From NCBI RefSeq assembly GCF_001905465.1, contig NZ_LISX01000015.1:1-64000 (forward strand): a DNA stretch of 64,000 nt, in the 5' to 3' direction. The stretch comes from Kitasatospora sp. CB01950. Its GTDB lineage: Bacteria > Actinomycetota > Actinomycetes > Streptomycetales > Streptomycetaceae. Below are positions 27,112 through 38,813 of the stretch, piece after piece. The notes beneath the pieces are model-generated. The model had not been told where the DNA came from. It was given only the letters and a program-made list of their open reading frames with translations, and searched no databases. Numbering within the stretch: the first letter of the stretch is position 1; each line of letters starts with the position of its first letter. A program made the position numbers and the translations under genes.

Positions 27112-27906
27112 TCAGACGGTGGTCGGGCTGGCCTCGGGCTGGATCTGGTCGATGTCCACGCTCTGGTCCGGGCCGGGGGTGGCGGACGGCACGGGGGTGC
27201 CGAATTCGCTGAAGTCGACGGTTCCCGCCTCCTGTTCCAGTCGCAGCGGCACCGGCTGCCCGTCGGTGGCCACGTACAGGGTGACGGTGGTGCCGCCGTC
27301 GGTGGTGCGGCTGAGGGCGACGGCCGGGCGGCCCTGGACGGTGCTGGTGGCGCCCTTGGTCAGGTCGTCGGCGGCGCCGAGCTGGTCGGCGAGCGAGCCG
27401 AGGTCGCACAGGCCGGTGACCTCGCCGAAGTCGGGGTCGTCGCTGGTGGTCTTCAGGTACCGGTCGCCGACCGCGTCGGCCATCGCGGAGCCGCCGTGGT
27501 TCTGCCAGAACGCCTGGTCGGGCTTGATCCACAGCTGCTGGCCGGCCTTGACCACCTGGAGGCCGCCGACGTCGCTCTCGCTGAGCGTGCCGGTGCAGTT
27601 GCCGTCGAGGTCCAGGCGCAGGTCCATGGTGATCGGCGCTCCGCCGCCGGCGACCGTGCCGACCGCCCGGACCGAGCGGGCGTCCCGGAGCGCCTGGGCG
27701 GAGCGTTGCAGGATCTCGGCGGGCTGCTGGGCCGCCGCGCCGTTGTCGGGGCCGGGCGCGGAGCTTGCGGCGGTCGTGGTACCGGCCGCCCGGGTGCCTG
27801 CGGCGCCCGGGCCGGTGGGGTGGCCGGAGCCGCCGCAGCCGGCCGTCAGCGCCACCACGGCCGCCGCCGCGCCCGCCACTGCCGTCATCGTCCGAGTCGT
27901 GTGCAC
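27112..27906 (-). CDS. Secreted lipoprotein (LppX/LprG-like fold suspected)
   Basis: A 264-residue lipoprotein. The N-terminus is a classic signal (MHTTRTMTAVAG, hydrophobic core) with lipobox LTAGC, so Cys-24 should be lipidated after cleavage. A Thr/Ala/Gly-rich linker leads to a ~180-residue domain (SVRAVGTVAGGG, LQVVKAGQQLWIKPD) reminiscent of LppX/LprAFG lipid-binding proteins. That comparison rests on pattern alone. GGAGG lies four bases before the GTG. It sits 76 bases after relA on the same strand. Confidence 0.85.
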   Translation of the reverse strand: MHTTRTMTAVAGAAAAVVALTAGCGGSGHPTGPGAAGTRAAGTTTAASSAPGPDNGAAAQQPAEILQRSAQALRDARSVRAVGTVAGGGAPITMDLRLDLDGNCTGTLSESDVGGLQVVKAGQQLWIKPDQAFWQNHGGSAMADAVGDRYLKTTSDDPDFGEVTGLCDLGSLADQLGAADDLTKGATSTVQGRPAVALSRTTDGGTTVTLYVATDGQPVPLRLEQEAGTVDFSEFGTPVPSATPGPDQSVDIDQIQPEASPTTV

Positions 27907-27982
27907 GGTGCCTCCGGATATCAGCGGGCCGCCCCCACCCGGCCAGTGTCGGCGGGGTGGGGGCGGCCTGCACCCGGAAGTG

Positions 27983-30334
<2,352 letters not shown>

Positions 30335-30434
30335 GGACACTCCTACGTGCGGACGGATCAACCTTCATCGTACCGGCGGTACCACGGGCTTCCGCGTTCG
30401 GCCGACGCCCCTGGGCCGGACCGGCCCCAGCAAA

Positions 30435-30469
30435 AGCCGCCCGGGAACGGAATCTGTTCCCGGGCGGCT
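30435..30469 (-). terminator. Rho-independent terminator after apt
   Basis: A perfect 14-bp stem AGCCGCCCGGGAAC with its complement and a 7-base loop; on the apt strand it is followed by TTTTG. It lies ~20 bases after the apt stop and before the relA start, so relA probably has its own promoter. Confidence 0.88.
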
Positions 30470-30486
30470 GCGAAGCGGTCGGTCGT

Positions 30487-31041
30487 TCAGACCACGACCA
30501 GGGTGTCCAGCGGCGCACCGTGCAGGTGCGAGGCGAGCTTCTCACGCCCCGTCAGGAAGCCGAGCTCCATCAGCACCACGACGCCCACCAGCTCGGCGCC
30601 GGCCTCCTGGACCAGGTCCAGCGAGGCGGCGATGGTGCCGCCGGTGGCCAGTACGTCGTCCACCACCAGCACCTTCTCGCCGGGCTCGAACGCGTCGCAC
30701 TGCACCTCCAGCGTCGCCGACCCGTACTCCAGGTCGTACGAGCGGGAGAACACGTCGCCGGGCAGCTTGCCCTTCTTGCGGATCGGGACGAACCCGAGTC
30801 CGGCGGCGAACGCCGCGGGCGCGGCCAGGACGAACCCCCGTGCCTCCAGGCCGACCACCTTGGTGGCGCCGAGTTCCTTCGCCCGCTCGGCCAGCGCCCG
30901 GGTCAGCGCGCCGAACGCCTCGGCGTCGGCCAGCAGGGGGGCGATGTCCTTGAACAGGACGCCCGGCTTCGGGTAGTCCTGCACGTCCCGGATCCGGCTG
31001 TTGAGCAGCTCGGTCAGGGCGGGGTCGGTGGTGGAGGTCAC
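30487..31041 (-). CDS. apt: Adenine phosphoribosyltransferase
   Basis: Purine salvage: adenine plus PRPP to AMP. The 184 residues show FKDIAPLL, the GLEARGFVLAAP loop, RKKGKLP and the PRPP-binding VLVVDDVLATGGT. It follows secF by 24 bases and precedes relA in the order secD-secF-apt-relA that is widespread in actinobacteria; the terminator just after it suggests relA is partly independent. Confidence 0.96.
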   Translation of the reverse strand: MTSTTDPALTELLNSRIRDVQDYPKPGVLFKDIAPLLADAEAFGALTRALAERAKELGATKVVGLEARGFVLAAPAAFAAGLGFVPIRKKGKLPGDVFSRSYDLEYGSATLEVQCDAFEPGEKVLVVDDVLATGGTIAASLDLVQEAGAELVGVVVLMELGFLTGREKLASHLHGAPLDTLVVV

Positions 31042-31065
31042 GGGGGTTCCTTGATTAGGCGGGGT

Positions 31066-32166
31066 TCAGCGCTTGCCGGACGGCCGGCCCTTGCCCCGGG
31101 CACGGCCGGTCGGCTGGTTGCGCTGTCCGACCATACCTGCCGCGAGCTCCTCGTCGATCATCACGTCCTCGCCGCGGGCCTCGGCCTCCTCGGCCGCCCT
31201 GGCCTCGGACGCCCGGCGCTGCATGACCCGCTTGACCAGGGCCTTCATCTCCGGGGTCTGCTCCTTGAGCTGCGCGAGCAGCGGGGTGGCGACGCAGATC
31301 GAGGAGTAGGCGCCGGCGGCGAGGCCGATGAACAGGGCCAGCGAGATGTCGTTGAGGGTGCCCGCGCCCAGCAGGCCGCCGCCGATGAACAGCAGCGCCG
31401 AGACCGGCAGCAGCGCCACGACCGTGGTGTTGATGGAACGCACCAGGGTCTGGTTGAGGCCGTGGTTGGCGGCCTCGCTGTAGGTGCGGCGGGACTGCTT
31501 GGTGAGGCCCCGGGTGTTCTCCTTCACGGTGTCGAAGACGACGACCGTGTCGTAGAGCGAGTAGCCGAGGATGGTCAGGAAGCCGATCACGGTGCCCGGG
31601 GTGACCTCGAAGCCGACCAGGGCGTACACGCCGATGGTGATCAGCAGGTCGTGGATCAGCGCGACCAGCGCGGCCAGCGCCATCCGCCACTCGAAGGCGA
31701 TCGCCAGGTAGACGGTCACCAGCACCATGAAGATGACCAGGCCGGTCAACGCCTTCTTGGAGATGTCGGCACCCCAGGAGGGGCCGATCACCTGGGCGTT
31801 GATGTCCTTCTCCTCGACGCCGACGGCCTGCGAGAACTCCTTGGTGAAGGTCGTCGCCGACACCGACTCCTCGGCGCTGATCTGGACCCGGACGTCGCCC
31901 TTGTCCGTGGTCTGCACCAGCGCGGTGTTGGAGCCGGTGATCTTGTTGGCGACGTCCTTGGCCTGCGAGACCGTCAGCCCGGGCTTGTGCACGGTGTAGA
32001 CCGAGCCGCCCTTGAACTCGATGCCCAGGTGCAGGCCCATGGCCAGGCCGATCGCGGCCACCAGGACGATCACCGCGGAGATCGAGTACCAGAGCTTCCG
32101 CCTGCCGACGAAGTCGAACGAGACCTCGCCCTGGTAGAGGCGGTGACCGATGTTGCGGAGCGACAT
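31066..32166 (-). CDS. secF: Protein translocase subunit SecF
   Basis: Membrane partner of SecD that uses the proton gradient to help export through SecYEG. Of 366 residues the N-terminus carries the first helix and the GIEFKGGSVYTV motif, then an extracytoplasmic domain and five further helices (for example GLVIFMVLVTVYLAIAFEW). The last ~55 residues are an acidic then basic cytoplasmic tail. The start is three bases after the secD stop, so it is cotranscribed. Confidence 0.96.
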   Translation of the reverse strand: MSLRNIGHRLYQGEVSFDFVGRRKLWYSISAVIVLVAAIGLAMGLHLGIEFKGGSVYTVHKPGLTVSQAKDVANKITGSNTALVQTTDKGDVRVQISAEESVSATTFTKEFSQAVGVEEKDINAQVIGPSWGADISKKALTGLVIFMVLVTVYLAIAFEWRMALAALVALIHDLLITIGVYALVGFEVTPGTVIGFLTILGYSLYDTVVVFDTVKENTRGLTKQSRRTYSEAANHGLNQTLVRSINTTVVALLPVSALLFIGGGLLGAGTLNDISLALFIGLAAGAYSSICVATPLLAQLKEQTPEMKALVKRVMQRRASEARAAEEAEARGEDVMIDEELAAGMVGQRNQPTGRARGKGRPSGKR

Positions 32167-32169
32167 GGG

Positions 32170-33960
32170 TCAGACCTCCTGGGTCTGCTGGGAGGGAGCG
32201 GGACGGCGGCGGGAGCCGCGAATCGGCGGACGGGCGCCGAGCCGCTTCGGGTCCAGGCCGGACCAGGGGTGACCGCTGGAGAAGAACTTGGTGCGGGCCA
32301 GCAGCGTGATCAGCGGCTTGGTGAACAGGAAGATCACCACGACGTCGAGCAGGGTGGTCAGACCCAGGGTGAAGGCGAAGCCCTGCACCTTGCCGACCGA
32401 CACCAGGTACAGCACCGCGGCACACAGGAAGGACACGAAGTCCGACACCAGGATGGTGCGCCGGGCCCGCGGCCAGGCTCGCTGCACGGCGGGCCGCAGC
32501 TGGGCGCCCTCGCGGACCTCGTCCCGGATGCGCTCGAAGTACACGATGAACGAGTCGGCGGTGATACCGATCGCGACGATCGCGCCGCAGACCGCGGGCA
32601 GGTTCAGCGCGAAGCCGACGCCGGCGCCCAGCAGGCTCATGATCGACCAGGTCAGGACCGCGGAGACCACCAGACCGGCGATCGAGATCAGGCCCAGACC
32701 GCGGTAGTAGATCAGCGAGTAGACGACCACCAGCACCATGCCGATCAGACCGGCGATCAGGCCGGCCTTCAGCTGGTCGGAGCCGAGCTGCGGGGAGACG
32801 GTGGTGACGTCGCTCTTCACGAAGTCCAGCGGGAGGGCGCCGTAGCTGAGCACGTTGCCCAGCGACTTGGCGTCGTCCTGGGTGAAGGTGCCGGAGATGA
32901 CCGCGCTGCCGCCGGTGATCGACTCGGACACGTACGGGTGCGAGACGACCTGGCCGTCCAGCACGATGGCGAACTGGTTGGCCGGGGTCGGCTGGGTGGC
33001 CAGCTTGCCGGTGGTGTCCGCGAAGGCCTTGGAGCCGGCGTCGTTGAACGACAGGTCGACCATCCAGCCCTTGGCGCTCTGGGTGTCGTACACGGCCTGC
33101 GCCTTGGAGACGTCCTGGCCGTTCACGGCGACACCGCCGAGCGCGAACTTGTACCAGAGGCCCTGCTCCGCGTCGTACGAGCAGGCCACGGTCGGCGCGT
33201 TCGGGTCGGTGGGCTGGTAGTTCTTCCGCTGCTCCTTGACCGAGCAGTCCAGCGCGGTGAACTGCTGCTGCAGCCCGGCCGGGACGGCGCCCTGGGTCAG
33301 GGCGGCGCTCACGTCGGCCGGGTTGGCCGCCGGGGTGCTGGCACCGGCGCTCGGGGCGGCCGAGCCGGAGGCGGCGGGGGCCGAGGCGGAGCCGCTCGCG
33401 GGGGTGGTCGGGTCGACCTGCAGGGCACCGGACACGGCACGGCCGGCCTTGCTGGCCGAGGAGCTCGGCGAGGCCGGCGCGGAGGCGCTGCCCGAGGCGG
33501 ACGGGCTGGCCGAGCCGCTGGGAGCCGTCGACGGCTCGCCGCTCTGCTGCGGCTGGGCGCTCACGCCGCTCGGCGCGGTGGCCAGGACCGGGCGGAAGTA
33601 CAGCTTCGCGGTGTCACCGACCTTGTCGATGGACTCCTGCGTGTTACCACCATCGGGGATGTTGACGATGATGTTGCTGTTGCCCTGGGTCTGGACCTCA
33701 GCCTCGGAGACACCCATGCCGTTGACACGCTTCTGGATGATGCCGACCGCGGTGTCGAGATTTGCCTTGTTGATCGCGGAAGGATCGTCCGACTTGGCGG
33801 TCAGCGTGACGCTGGTGCCACCGGCGAGGTCGATACCGAGACGCGGCTTGGTGTTGCCCGTCCCGAACATGAGGGCCACCAGGCCGACGGTGACCACCAG
33901 GATGAGCGCCAGCGCCCGCCCCGGGTTTCCGTCGCGCGACCGCGACTTGGGTGTTGCCAC
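32170..33960 (-). CDS. secD: Protein translocase subunit SecD
   Basis: A 596-residue export factor with one N-terminal helix (15-35), the LGIDLAGGTSV motif, a large extracytoplasmic domain and five C-terminal helices with ITADSFIVYFERIRDE. Residues ~128-215 are an insertion of almost pure Ser, Ala, Pro and Gly between the two halves of the first extracytoplasmic domain; such inserts are known in actinobacterial SecD but this one is long. GGGAG precedes the GTG at a rather wide spacing. First gene of secD-secF-apt. Confidence 0.95.
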   Translation of the reverse strand: MATPKSRSRDGNPGRALALILVVTVGLVALMFGTGNTKPRLGIDLAGGTSVTLTAKSDDPSAINKANLDTAVGIIQKRVNGMGVSEAEVQTQGNSNIIVNIPDGGNTQESIDKVGDTAKLYFRPVLATAPSGVSAQPQQSGEPSTAPSGSASPSASGSASAPASPSSSASKAGRAVSGALQVDPTTPASGSASAPAASGSAAPSAGASTPAANPADVSAALTQGAVPAGLQQQFTALDCSVKEQRKNYQPTDPNAPTVACSYDAEQGLWYKFALGGVAVNGQDVSKAQAVYDTQSAKGWMVDLSFNDAGSKAFADTTGKLATQPTPANQFAIVLDGQVVSHPYVSESITGGSAVISGTFTQDDAKSLGNVLSYGALPLDFVKSDVTTVSPQLGSDQLKAGLIAGLIGMVLVVVYSLIYYRGLGLISIAGLVVSAVLTWSIMSLLGAGVGFALNLPAVCGAIVAIGITADSFIVYFERIRDEVREGAQLRPAVQRAWPRARRTILVSDFVSFLCAAVLYLVSVGKVQGFAFTLGLTTLLDVVVIFLFTKPLITLLARTKFFSSGHPWSGLDPKRLGARPPIRGSRRRPAPSQQTQEV

Positions 33961-34116
33961 CTTGTTCGTTTCTCCCTGTCCATGCCGCCCGGCGGCCGGC
34001 CCCGGGCCCCCACGCACGGCGGGGGCCCGGACAAGACGGACGCACGGCGGCCCAAGAGGTCCTGTGGGCTTGCGGCGGATGCCGCTGGTCGGGGAAGAAA
34101 GGCCCCCCCGGCCGTA

Positions 34117-34515
34117 CTACTTGCTCTCGGGAGCCTCGGCGTCGGCCTTCGCACCGTCCTTGGACAGGCTCAGCGGCTTCTCGTCGCCGTCCGTGCCCTC
34201 GGCGGCCTCGACAGCGTCCCCCTCCGACTCGTCCTCGGCCGGACGGCCGTTGATGATCGCGTCGTACTCGAGCGGCTCCAGGACCGCCGCGATGGCGCCC
34301 TTGGTGAAGTGGGCCACCACGCCGGGAGCGAGCTCCAGCTCGACGGTCTCGTCGTTGACCGCCTTGATCGTCGCGTACATGCCGCCGATGGTGCGAACAC
34401 CCGAGCCCGGCTGCATCGAGCTCTGCACGTTCTGCATCTGGTCCTGCCGCTTCTTCTGCGAACGGAACAGCAGCAGCATCAGCAGCAGCGGAAGAACGAA
34501 GAGAATGAGTTTCAC
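34117..34515 (-). CDS. yajC: Preprotein translocase subunit YajC
   Basis: Small inner-membrane component of the SecDF-YajC complex. The 132 residues begin with one helix (LILFVLPLLLMLLLF) followed by basic RSQKKRQDQM, the GVRTIGGMYATI motif and an acidic C-terminal tail that is longer than usual. AAAGGA lies nine bases before the GTG. It precedes secD by 156 bases. Confidence 0.95.
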   Translation of the reverse strand: MKLILFVLPLLLMLLLFRSQKKRQDQMQNVQSSMQPGSGVRTIGGMYATIKAVNDETVELELAPGVVAHFTKGAIAAVLEPLEYDAIINGRPAEDESEGDAVEAAEGTDGDEKPLSLSKDGAKADAEAPESK

Positions 34516-34700
34516 AGCCAGGGTCCTTTGTCGGCCACCGGTCGGGGCGGCCAGTGCGTGTACGTCGGCCCGTCGGGCGAGAGGGGCGGTCCGGCGGAGT
34601 CTAGGCGACCCGCACTGAACGGACAACGCCAAGCATGCCAGTGTGCCGCCGAAAGTGGCGAGCCTTGGCATGGACATAAACCGCCGATAAGGCAGCGCGG

Positions 34701-35774
34701 TTATGCCTGGCCGCCCGCCCACAGCTCGGGCTGCGCCCCGCGCGGCGCCCGCGCCGACTGCGGCGGAACCAGCCCGAGGTGCTGCCACGCCGCCGCCGTC
34801 GCGATCCGCCCGCGCGGGGTACGCGCGAGCAGGCCTTCCCTTACCAGGAACGGCTCGGCGACCTCCTCGACCGTCTCGGCCTCCTCCCCGACCGCGACCG
34901 CGAGCGTGGACAGGCCGACCGGTCCGCCGCCGAAAAGCTTCAGCAGCGCCTCCAGCACCGCGCGGTCCAGTCGGTCCAGACCACGCGCGTCCACCTCGTA
35001 CACCTCGAGCGCCCGGGTGGCGATCTCCCGGGTGACCATGCCGTCGTGGCGGACCTGCGCAAAATCCCTCACCCGGCGCAACAGCCGGTTGGCGATGCGC
35101 GGAGTGCCGCGCGAGCGCCCCGCGATCTCCGCCGCGCCGGCCGGGTCGATCTCCACGTCCAGCAGGCCCGCCGAGCGGTGCACCACCCGCTCCAGCTCGG
35201 CGGGCGCGTAGAACTCCATGTGCCCGGTGAAGCCGAACCGGTCACGCAGCGGCGGCGGCAGCAGGCCGGCCCGGGTGGTCGCCCCGACCAGCGTGAACGG
35301 CGGCAGCTCCAGCGGGATCGCGGTCGCCCCCGGGCCCTTGCCGACGATCACGTCGACCCGGAAGTCCTCCATCGCCATGTAGAGCATCTCCTCGGCGGGC
35401 CGGGACATCCGGTGGATCTCGTCGAGGAACAGCACCTCGCCCTCGGTCAGCGAGGACAGGATCGCCGCCAGGTCGCCCGCGTGCTGGATCGCCGGGCCGG
35501 AGGTGATCCGGATCGGCGCGTTCAGCTCCGCCGCGATGATCATCGACAGCGTGGTCTTGCCCAGCCCGGGCGGGCCGCTCAGCAGCACGTGGTCCGGCGC
35601 CGCGCCGCGCTGACGGGCCGCCTGCAGCACCAGCGAGAGCTGCTCGCGGACGCGCTCCTGGCCGATGAACTCCTCCAGCAGCCGCGGCCGCAGCGCCGCC
35701 TCCACCGCCTGGTCCTCGCCGTCGGCGGACGCCGTCACCAGGCGGTCGGCGGGCTCGGACTCGTACGGATTCAT
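34701..35774 (-). CDS. ruvB: Holliday junction branch migration helicase RuvB
   Basis: Hexameric AAA+ motor that drives branch migration with RuvA. The 357 residues include LLEEFIGQERVREQL, Walker A SGPPGLGKTT, Walker B VLFLDEIHR, sensor I GATTRAGLL, the arginine finger region and a C-terminal winged helix (GPVGLSTLAVAVGE). It lies in the ruvC-ruvA-ruvB set with 58-bp gaps between members and precedes yajC. Confidence 0.97.
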   Translation of the reverse strand: MNPYESEPADRLVTASADGEDQAVEAALRPRLLEEFIGQERVREQLSLVLQAARQRGAAPDHVLLSGPPGLGKTTLSMIIAAELNAPIRITSGPAIQHAGDLAAILSSLTEGEVLFLDEIHRMSRPAEEMLYMAMEDFRVDVIVGKGPGATAIPLELPPFTLVGATTRAGLLPPPLRDRFGFTGHMEFYAPAELERVVHRSAGLLDVEIDPAGAAEIAGRSRGTPRIANRLLRRVRDFAQVRHDGMVTREIATRALEVYEVDARGLDRLDRAVLEALLKLFGGGPVGLSTLAVAVGEEAETVEEVAEPFLVREGLLARTPRGRIATAAAWQHLGLVPPQSARAPRGAQPELWAGGQA

Positions 35775-35832
35775 CGGAAAACGGCTCCCATTGTCGACTT
35801 GGTGACAGATCGTCGGATTGCTTCGGCGATGC

Positions 35833-36444
35833 TCAGCGGGCCCGGTTCAGCCCGCGCAGCGCGAGGCGCAGCAGCGCGCCCACGTCCGGCGTGGCCTGCG
35901 CCTCGGCGTCCGGCGTCACCCTGGACACCGCCTCGTCCGCCTCCCGCGGAGCGTAGCCCAGGCCCACCAGCGCCGAATGCAGCTGCTCGTGCCAGGGCGC
36001 GGGCCCGGTCGCCACCGGCTTCTGCGCCGGCACCGTGCCGTGCGGGGCGCCCAGCTTGTCCTTGTACTCCAGCAGCAGCTTCGCCGCCTTCGCCTTGCCG
36101 ATGCCCGGCACCGCGATCAGCGCCTTCTCGTCGCCGCCGGCCACCGCGACCCGCAACGCCTCCGGCGAGTGCACCCCGAGGATCGCCTGCGCCAGCTTCG
36201 GCCCGACCCCCGGCGCCGCCTGCAGCACCTCGAACGTCGCCCGCTCGTCGTCGTCCGCGAACCCGAACAGCGTCAACGAGTCCTCCCGCACCACCAGCGA
36301 CGTCGCCAACCGCGCGACCTCCCCCACCCGCAACCCCGCCAGGGTGGACGACGTGCACTGCACCGCCATCCCCACCCCCCCGACCTCCACCACGGCCACC
36401 CCGGCCCCCAGCACGGCAACGGGCCCCTGCACAAAGGCGATCAC
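35833..36444 (-). CDS. ruvA: Holliday junction binding protein RuvA
   Basis: Tetrameric DNA-junction binder that loads RuvB. The 203 residues have the OB-fold N-terminus (MIAFVQGPVAVL), tandem helix-hairpin-helix motifs (APGVGPKLAQAIL and VPGIGKAKAAKLL) and the RuvB-binding C-terminal domain (ALVGLGYAPREADEAV). GTG start; a GAGAGGA sits at slightly long distance. Confidence 0.96.
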   Translation of the reverse strand: MIAFVQGPVAVLGAGVAVVEVGGVGMAVQCTSSTLAGLRVGEVARLATSLVVREDSLTLFGFADDDERATFEVLQAAPGVGPKLAQAILGVHSPEALRVAVAGGDEKALIAVPGIGKAKAAKLLLEYKDKLGAPHGTVPAQKPVATGPAPWHEQLHSALVGLGYAPREADEAVSRVTPDAEAQATPDVGALLRLALRGLNRAR

Positions 36445-36502
36445 GGTGAAGTCGTTTCCTCTCGGGGGTTGAACTTTTCGGGACCTGCGACGGTTCACCC
36501 CG

Positions 36503-37129
36503 TCAGGGGCGCGGGGTACTGCGCGAGCGACCGGGCACTCTGCCGTACGCCGCCCGGGGTGCGGCTGCCTGCTGCTCGGGCGGCTCCCCGGACTGGGTGC
36601 CGTGCCAACTGCCGCCACTCGCGTGAGCCTTGATCGCCGCCGTCAGGCGGTTGGTCGTGCCGCCGCGCCAGATGTGGCAGATGGCGAGCGCCAGCGCGTC
36701 CGCCGCGTCGGCGGGCTTGGGCGGGGCGTCGAGCCGGAGGAGGCGGGTGACCATGGCCGTGACCTGCGCCTTGTCGGCGCGCCCCGAGCCGGTGACCGCC
36801 GCCTTGACCTCGCTGGGGGTGTGCAGGGTGACCGGGATCCCCCGGCGGGTCGCGCAGAGCACGGCGACGGCCGAGGCCTGCGCGGTGCCCATCACCGTGC
36901 GGACGTTGTGCTGCGCGAACACCCGCTCCACGGCGACGAGTTCGGGCGAGTAGCGGTCGAGCCACTCCTCCAGCCCCTGTTCGACGGCGAGCAGTCGCGG
37001 CCCGAGCTCGTCCCCCGGCGGCGTCCGCACCACGCCCACGCCGAGCATCGTCAACTGCCGCCCGGGCAGCCCGTCGACGACTCCGACGCCGCACCTGGTC
37101 AGCCCAGGGTCCACACCCAGCACTCGCAC
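36503..37129 (-). CDS. ruvC: Holliday junction resolvase RuvC
   Basis: Endonuclease that cuts Holliday junctions. The 208 residues keep the four acidic residues: VLGVDPGLTRCG, LVAVERVF, and the pair in PADAADALALAI. The C-terminal ~40 residues are a basic, low-complexity extension. The GTG at VRVLGVDPG is preferred since the domain begins there; a longer frame of 18 more residues exists but looks unrelated. Confidence 0.96.
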   Translation of the reverse strand: MRVLGVDPGLTRCGVGVVDGLPGRQLTMLGVGVVRTPPGDELGPRLLAVEQGLEEWLDRYSPELVAVERVFAQHNVRTVMGTAQASAVAVLCATRRGIPVTLHTPSEVKAAVTGSGRADKAQVTAMVTRLLRLDAPPKPADAADALALAICHIWRGGTTNRLTAAIKAHASGGSWHGTQSGEPPEQQAAAPRAAYGRVPGRSRSTPRP

Positions 37130-37200
37130 GAGCCCTGCCCCACCTCTCTCCGACCCGGGAAGGCTACCCCCGGCCACCGACAACCGTCCCCGGACACGCC

Positions 37201-37234
37201 TCCGCCCGGCGGCCGCGAGCAGCCACCGGGCGGA
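37201..37234 (-). terminator. Hairpin between yebC and ruvC
   Basis: A 9-bp stem TCCGCCCGG/CCGGGCGGA with a 16-base loop lies 22 bases after the yebC stop on its coding strand. It would separate yebC from the ruvCAB set, though no U-run follows. Confidence 0.6.
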
Positions 37235-37256
37235 AGAGCCAGGAGAACGAGCGGAC

Positions 37257-38012
37257 TCAGGCGTCCAGTTCGGCCATGATCTCGTCCGAGACGTCGAAGT
37301 TGGCGAAGACGTTCTGCACGTCGTCGCTGTCCTCCAGCGCGTCGATCAGCTTGAAGATCTTGCGGGCGCCGTCGGCGTCCAGCTCGACCTGCATGCTGGG
37401 GACGAAGTTGGCGTCGGCGGAGTCGTAGTCGACGCCCGCGTCGACCAGCGCGGTGCGGACCGCGACCATGTCGGTGGCCTCGGAGATGACCTCGAAGGCC
37501 TCGCCCAGGTCGTTGACCTCTTCGGCGCCGGCGTCCAGCACGATGTCGAGGACCTTGTCCTCGTCCACGCCGTCGGCCTTGGGGACGATCACGACGCCCT
37601 TGCGGTTGAACAGGTAGGACACCGAGCCCGGGTCGGCCATGTTGCCGCCGTTGCGGGTCATCGCGACGCGGACGTCGGAGGCCGCGCGGTTGCGGTTGTC
37701 GGTGAGGCACTCGATCAGGACGGCCACGCCGTTCGGGCCGTAGCCCTCGTACATGATCGTCGAGTAGTCGGCGCCACCGGCCTCCGCACCGGAGCCGCGC
37801 TTGACGGCCCGGTTGATGTTGTCGATCGGGACGGAGCTCTTCTTCGCCTTCTGGATGGCGTCGTAGAGCGTCGGGTTGCCCGCGGGGTCGCCGCCGCCGG
37901 TGCGCGCCGCCACCTCGATGTTCTTGATCATCTTGGCGAAGAGCTTGCCGCGCTTGGCGTCGATCGCGGCCTTCTTGTGCTTGGTGGTAGCCCACTTAGA
38001 GTGGCCGGACAT
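37257..38012 (-). CDS. yebC: YebC/PmpR family regulator or translation factor
   Basis: A 251-residue member of the widely conserved YebC family. The signatures are MSGHSKWATTKHKKAAIDAKRGKLF at the start, ITRTGG-like basic patches, YEGYGPNGVA and NRNRAASDVR. Family members have been described as transcriptional regulators, and more recently as ribosome-associated factors that ease polyproline stalls; the sequence cannot decide. Located between pdxT and ruvC, as in many actinobacteria. Confidence 0.96.
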   Translation of the reverse strand: MSGHSKWATTKHKKAAIDAKRGKLFAKMIKNIEVAARTGGGDPAGNPTLYDAIQKAKKSSVPIDNINRAVKRGSGAEAGGADYSTIMYEGYGPNGVAVLIECLTDNRNRAASDVRVAMTRNGGNMADPGSVSYLFNRKGVVIVPKADGVDEDKVLDIVLDAGAEEVNDLGEAFEVISEATDMVAVRTALVDAGVDYDSADANFVPSMQVELDADGARKIFKLIDALEDSDDVQNVFANFDVSDEIMAELDA

Positions 38013-38103
38013 CGCCAGCTCCTTTTCGTCGCCAATGGGAAATGAACAGGGGAGATCTTACCGGTGCCGCACTGCGAGGTGGCACACGGTCACAGCGCCG
38101 CGC

Positions 38104-38715
38104 CTAGCGGGCGGCCGCCTCGACCATCCGCACGAAGTACTCGTGGACGCGGTGGTCGCCGGTCAGTTCCGGGTGGAAGGAGGTGGCCAGCAGGTTGCCC
38201 TGGCGGACGGCCACGATCCGGGCGTCCGGGCCGTCGGCGGCGGGCACCTCGGCCAGCACCTCGACGCCCGCGCCGACCGACTCGACCCAGGGGGCGCGGA
38301 TGAACACGCCGGTGACCGGCTCGCCGGTCATGCCGGCGAACGGGATGGCGGTCTCGAAGGACTCGTTCTGGCGGCCGAAGGCGTTCCGGCGGACCGTCAT
38401 GTCGATGCCGCCGACGGTCTCCTGGTCGTCCCGGCCGTCGAGGATCTTGTCGGCCAGCATGATCATGCCCGCGCAGGTGCCGTAGACCGGCATGCCGGCC
38501 CGGACGCGCTCGCGCAGCGGGTCCATCAGGCCGAACAGGACCGCCAGCTTGGAGATGGTGGTGGACTCGCCGCCGGGCATCACCAGGGCGTCGACCTCGG
38601 CGAGTTCCTCGGGGCGGCGGACCGGCCGGGCCAGCGCGTCGGCGGCGGCCAGCGCCACCAGGTGCTCACGGACGTCGCCCTGCAGGGCGAGGACACCGAT
38701 GGTGGGGGTGCTCAC
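38104..38715 (-). CDS. pdxT: Pyridoxal 5'-phosphate synthase glutaminase subunit
   Basis: Releases ammonia from glutamine and passes it to PdxS. The 203 residues show VLALQGDVREH, GGESTTISKL, the nucleophile in GTCAGMIML and the catalytic His/Glu in TSFHPELTGD. It is 98 bases downstream of pdxS, with a hairpin between them that should reduce but need not abolish read-through. Confidence 0.96.
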   Translation of the reverse strand: MSTPTIGVLALQGDVREHLVALAAADALARPVRRPEELAEVDALVMPGGESTTISKLAVLFGLMDPLRERVRAGMPVYGTCAGMIMLADKILDGRDDQETVGGIDMTVRRNAFGRQNESFETAIPFAGMTGEPVTGVFIRAPWVESVGAGVEVLAEVPAADGPDARIVAVRQGNLLATSFHPELTGDHRVHEYFVRMVEAAAR

Positions 38716-38768
38716 GGTCTGTCACTACCTCTTCGTTCTCGAACCTGTGATCCGGGACTCCACGCAGC

Positions 38769-38798
38769 GGCCCGCCGTACCCGGAAGCACGGCGGGCC
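38769..38798 (-). terminator. Hairpin between pdxS and pdxT
   Basis: A perfect 10-bp stem GGCCCGCCGT/ACGGCGGGCC with a 10-base loop, 15 bases after the pdxS stop. It probably attenuates transcription from pdxS into pdxT. Confidence 0.75.
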
Positions 38799-38813
38799 GG
38801 ACGCGCGGGGTGA

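Noticed and set aside
30520..35211. 1563-codon plus-strand open frame
   Set aside because: Antisense of apt, secF, secD, yajC and ruvB; no ribosome site or domain of its own.
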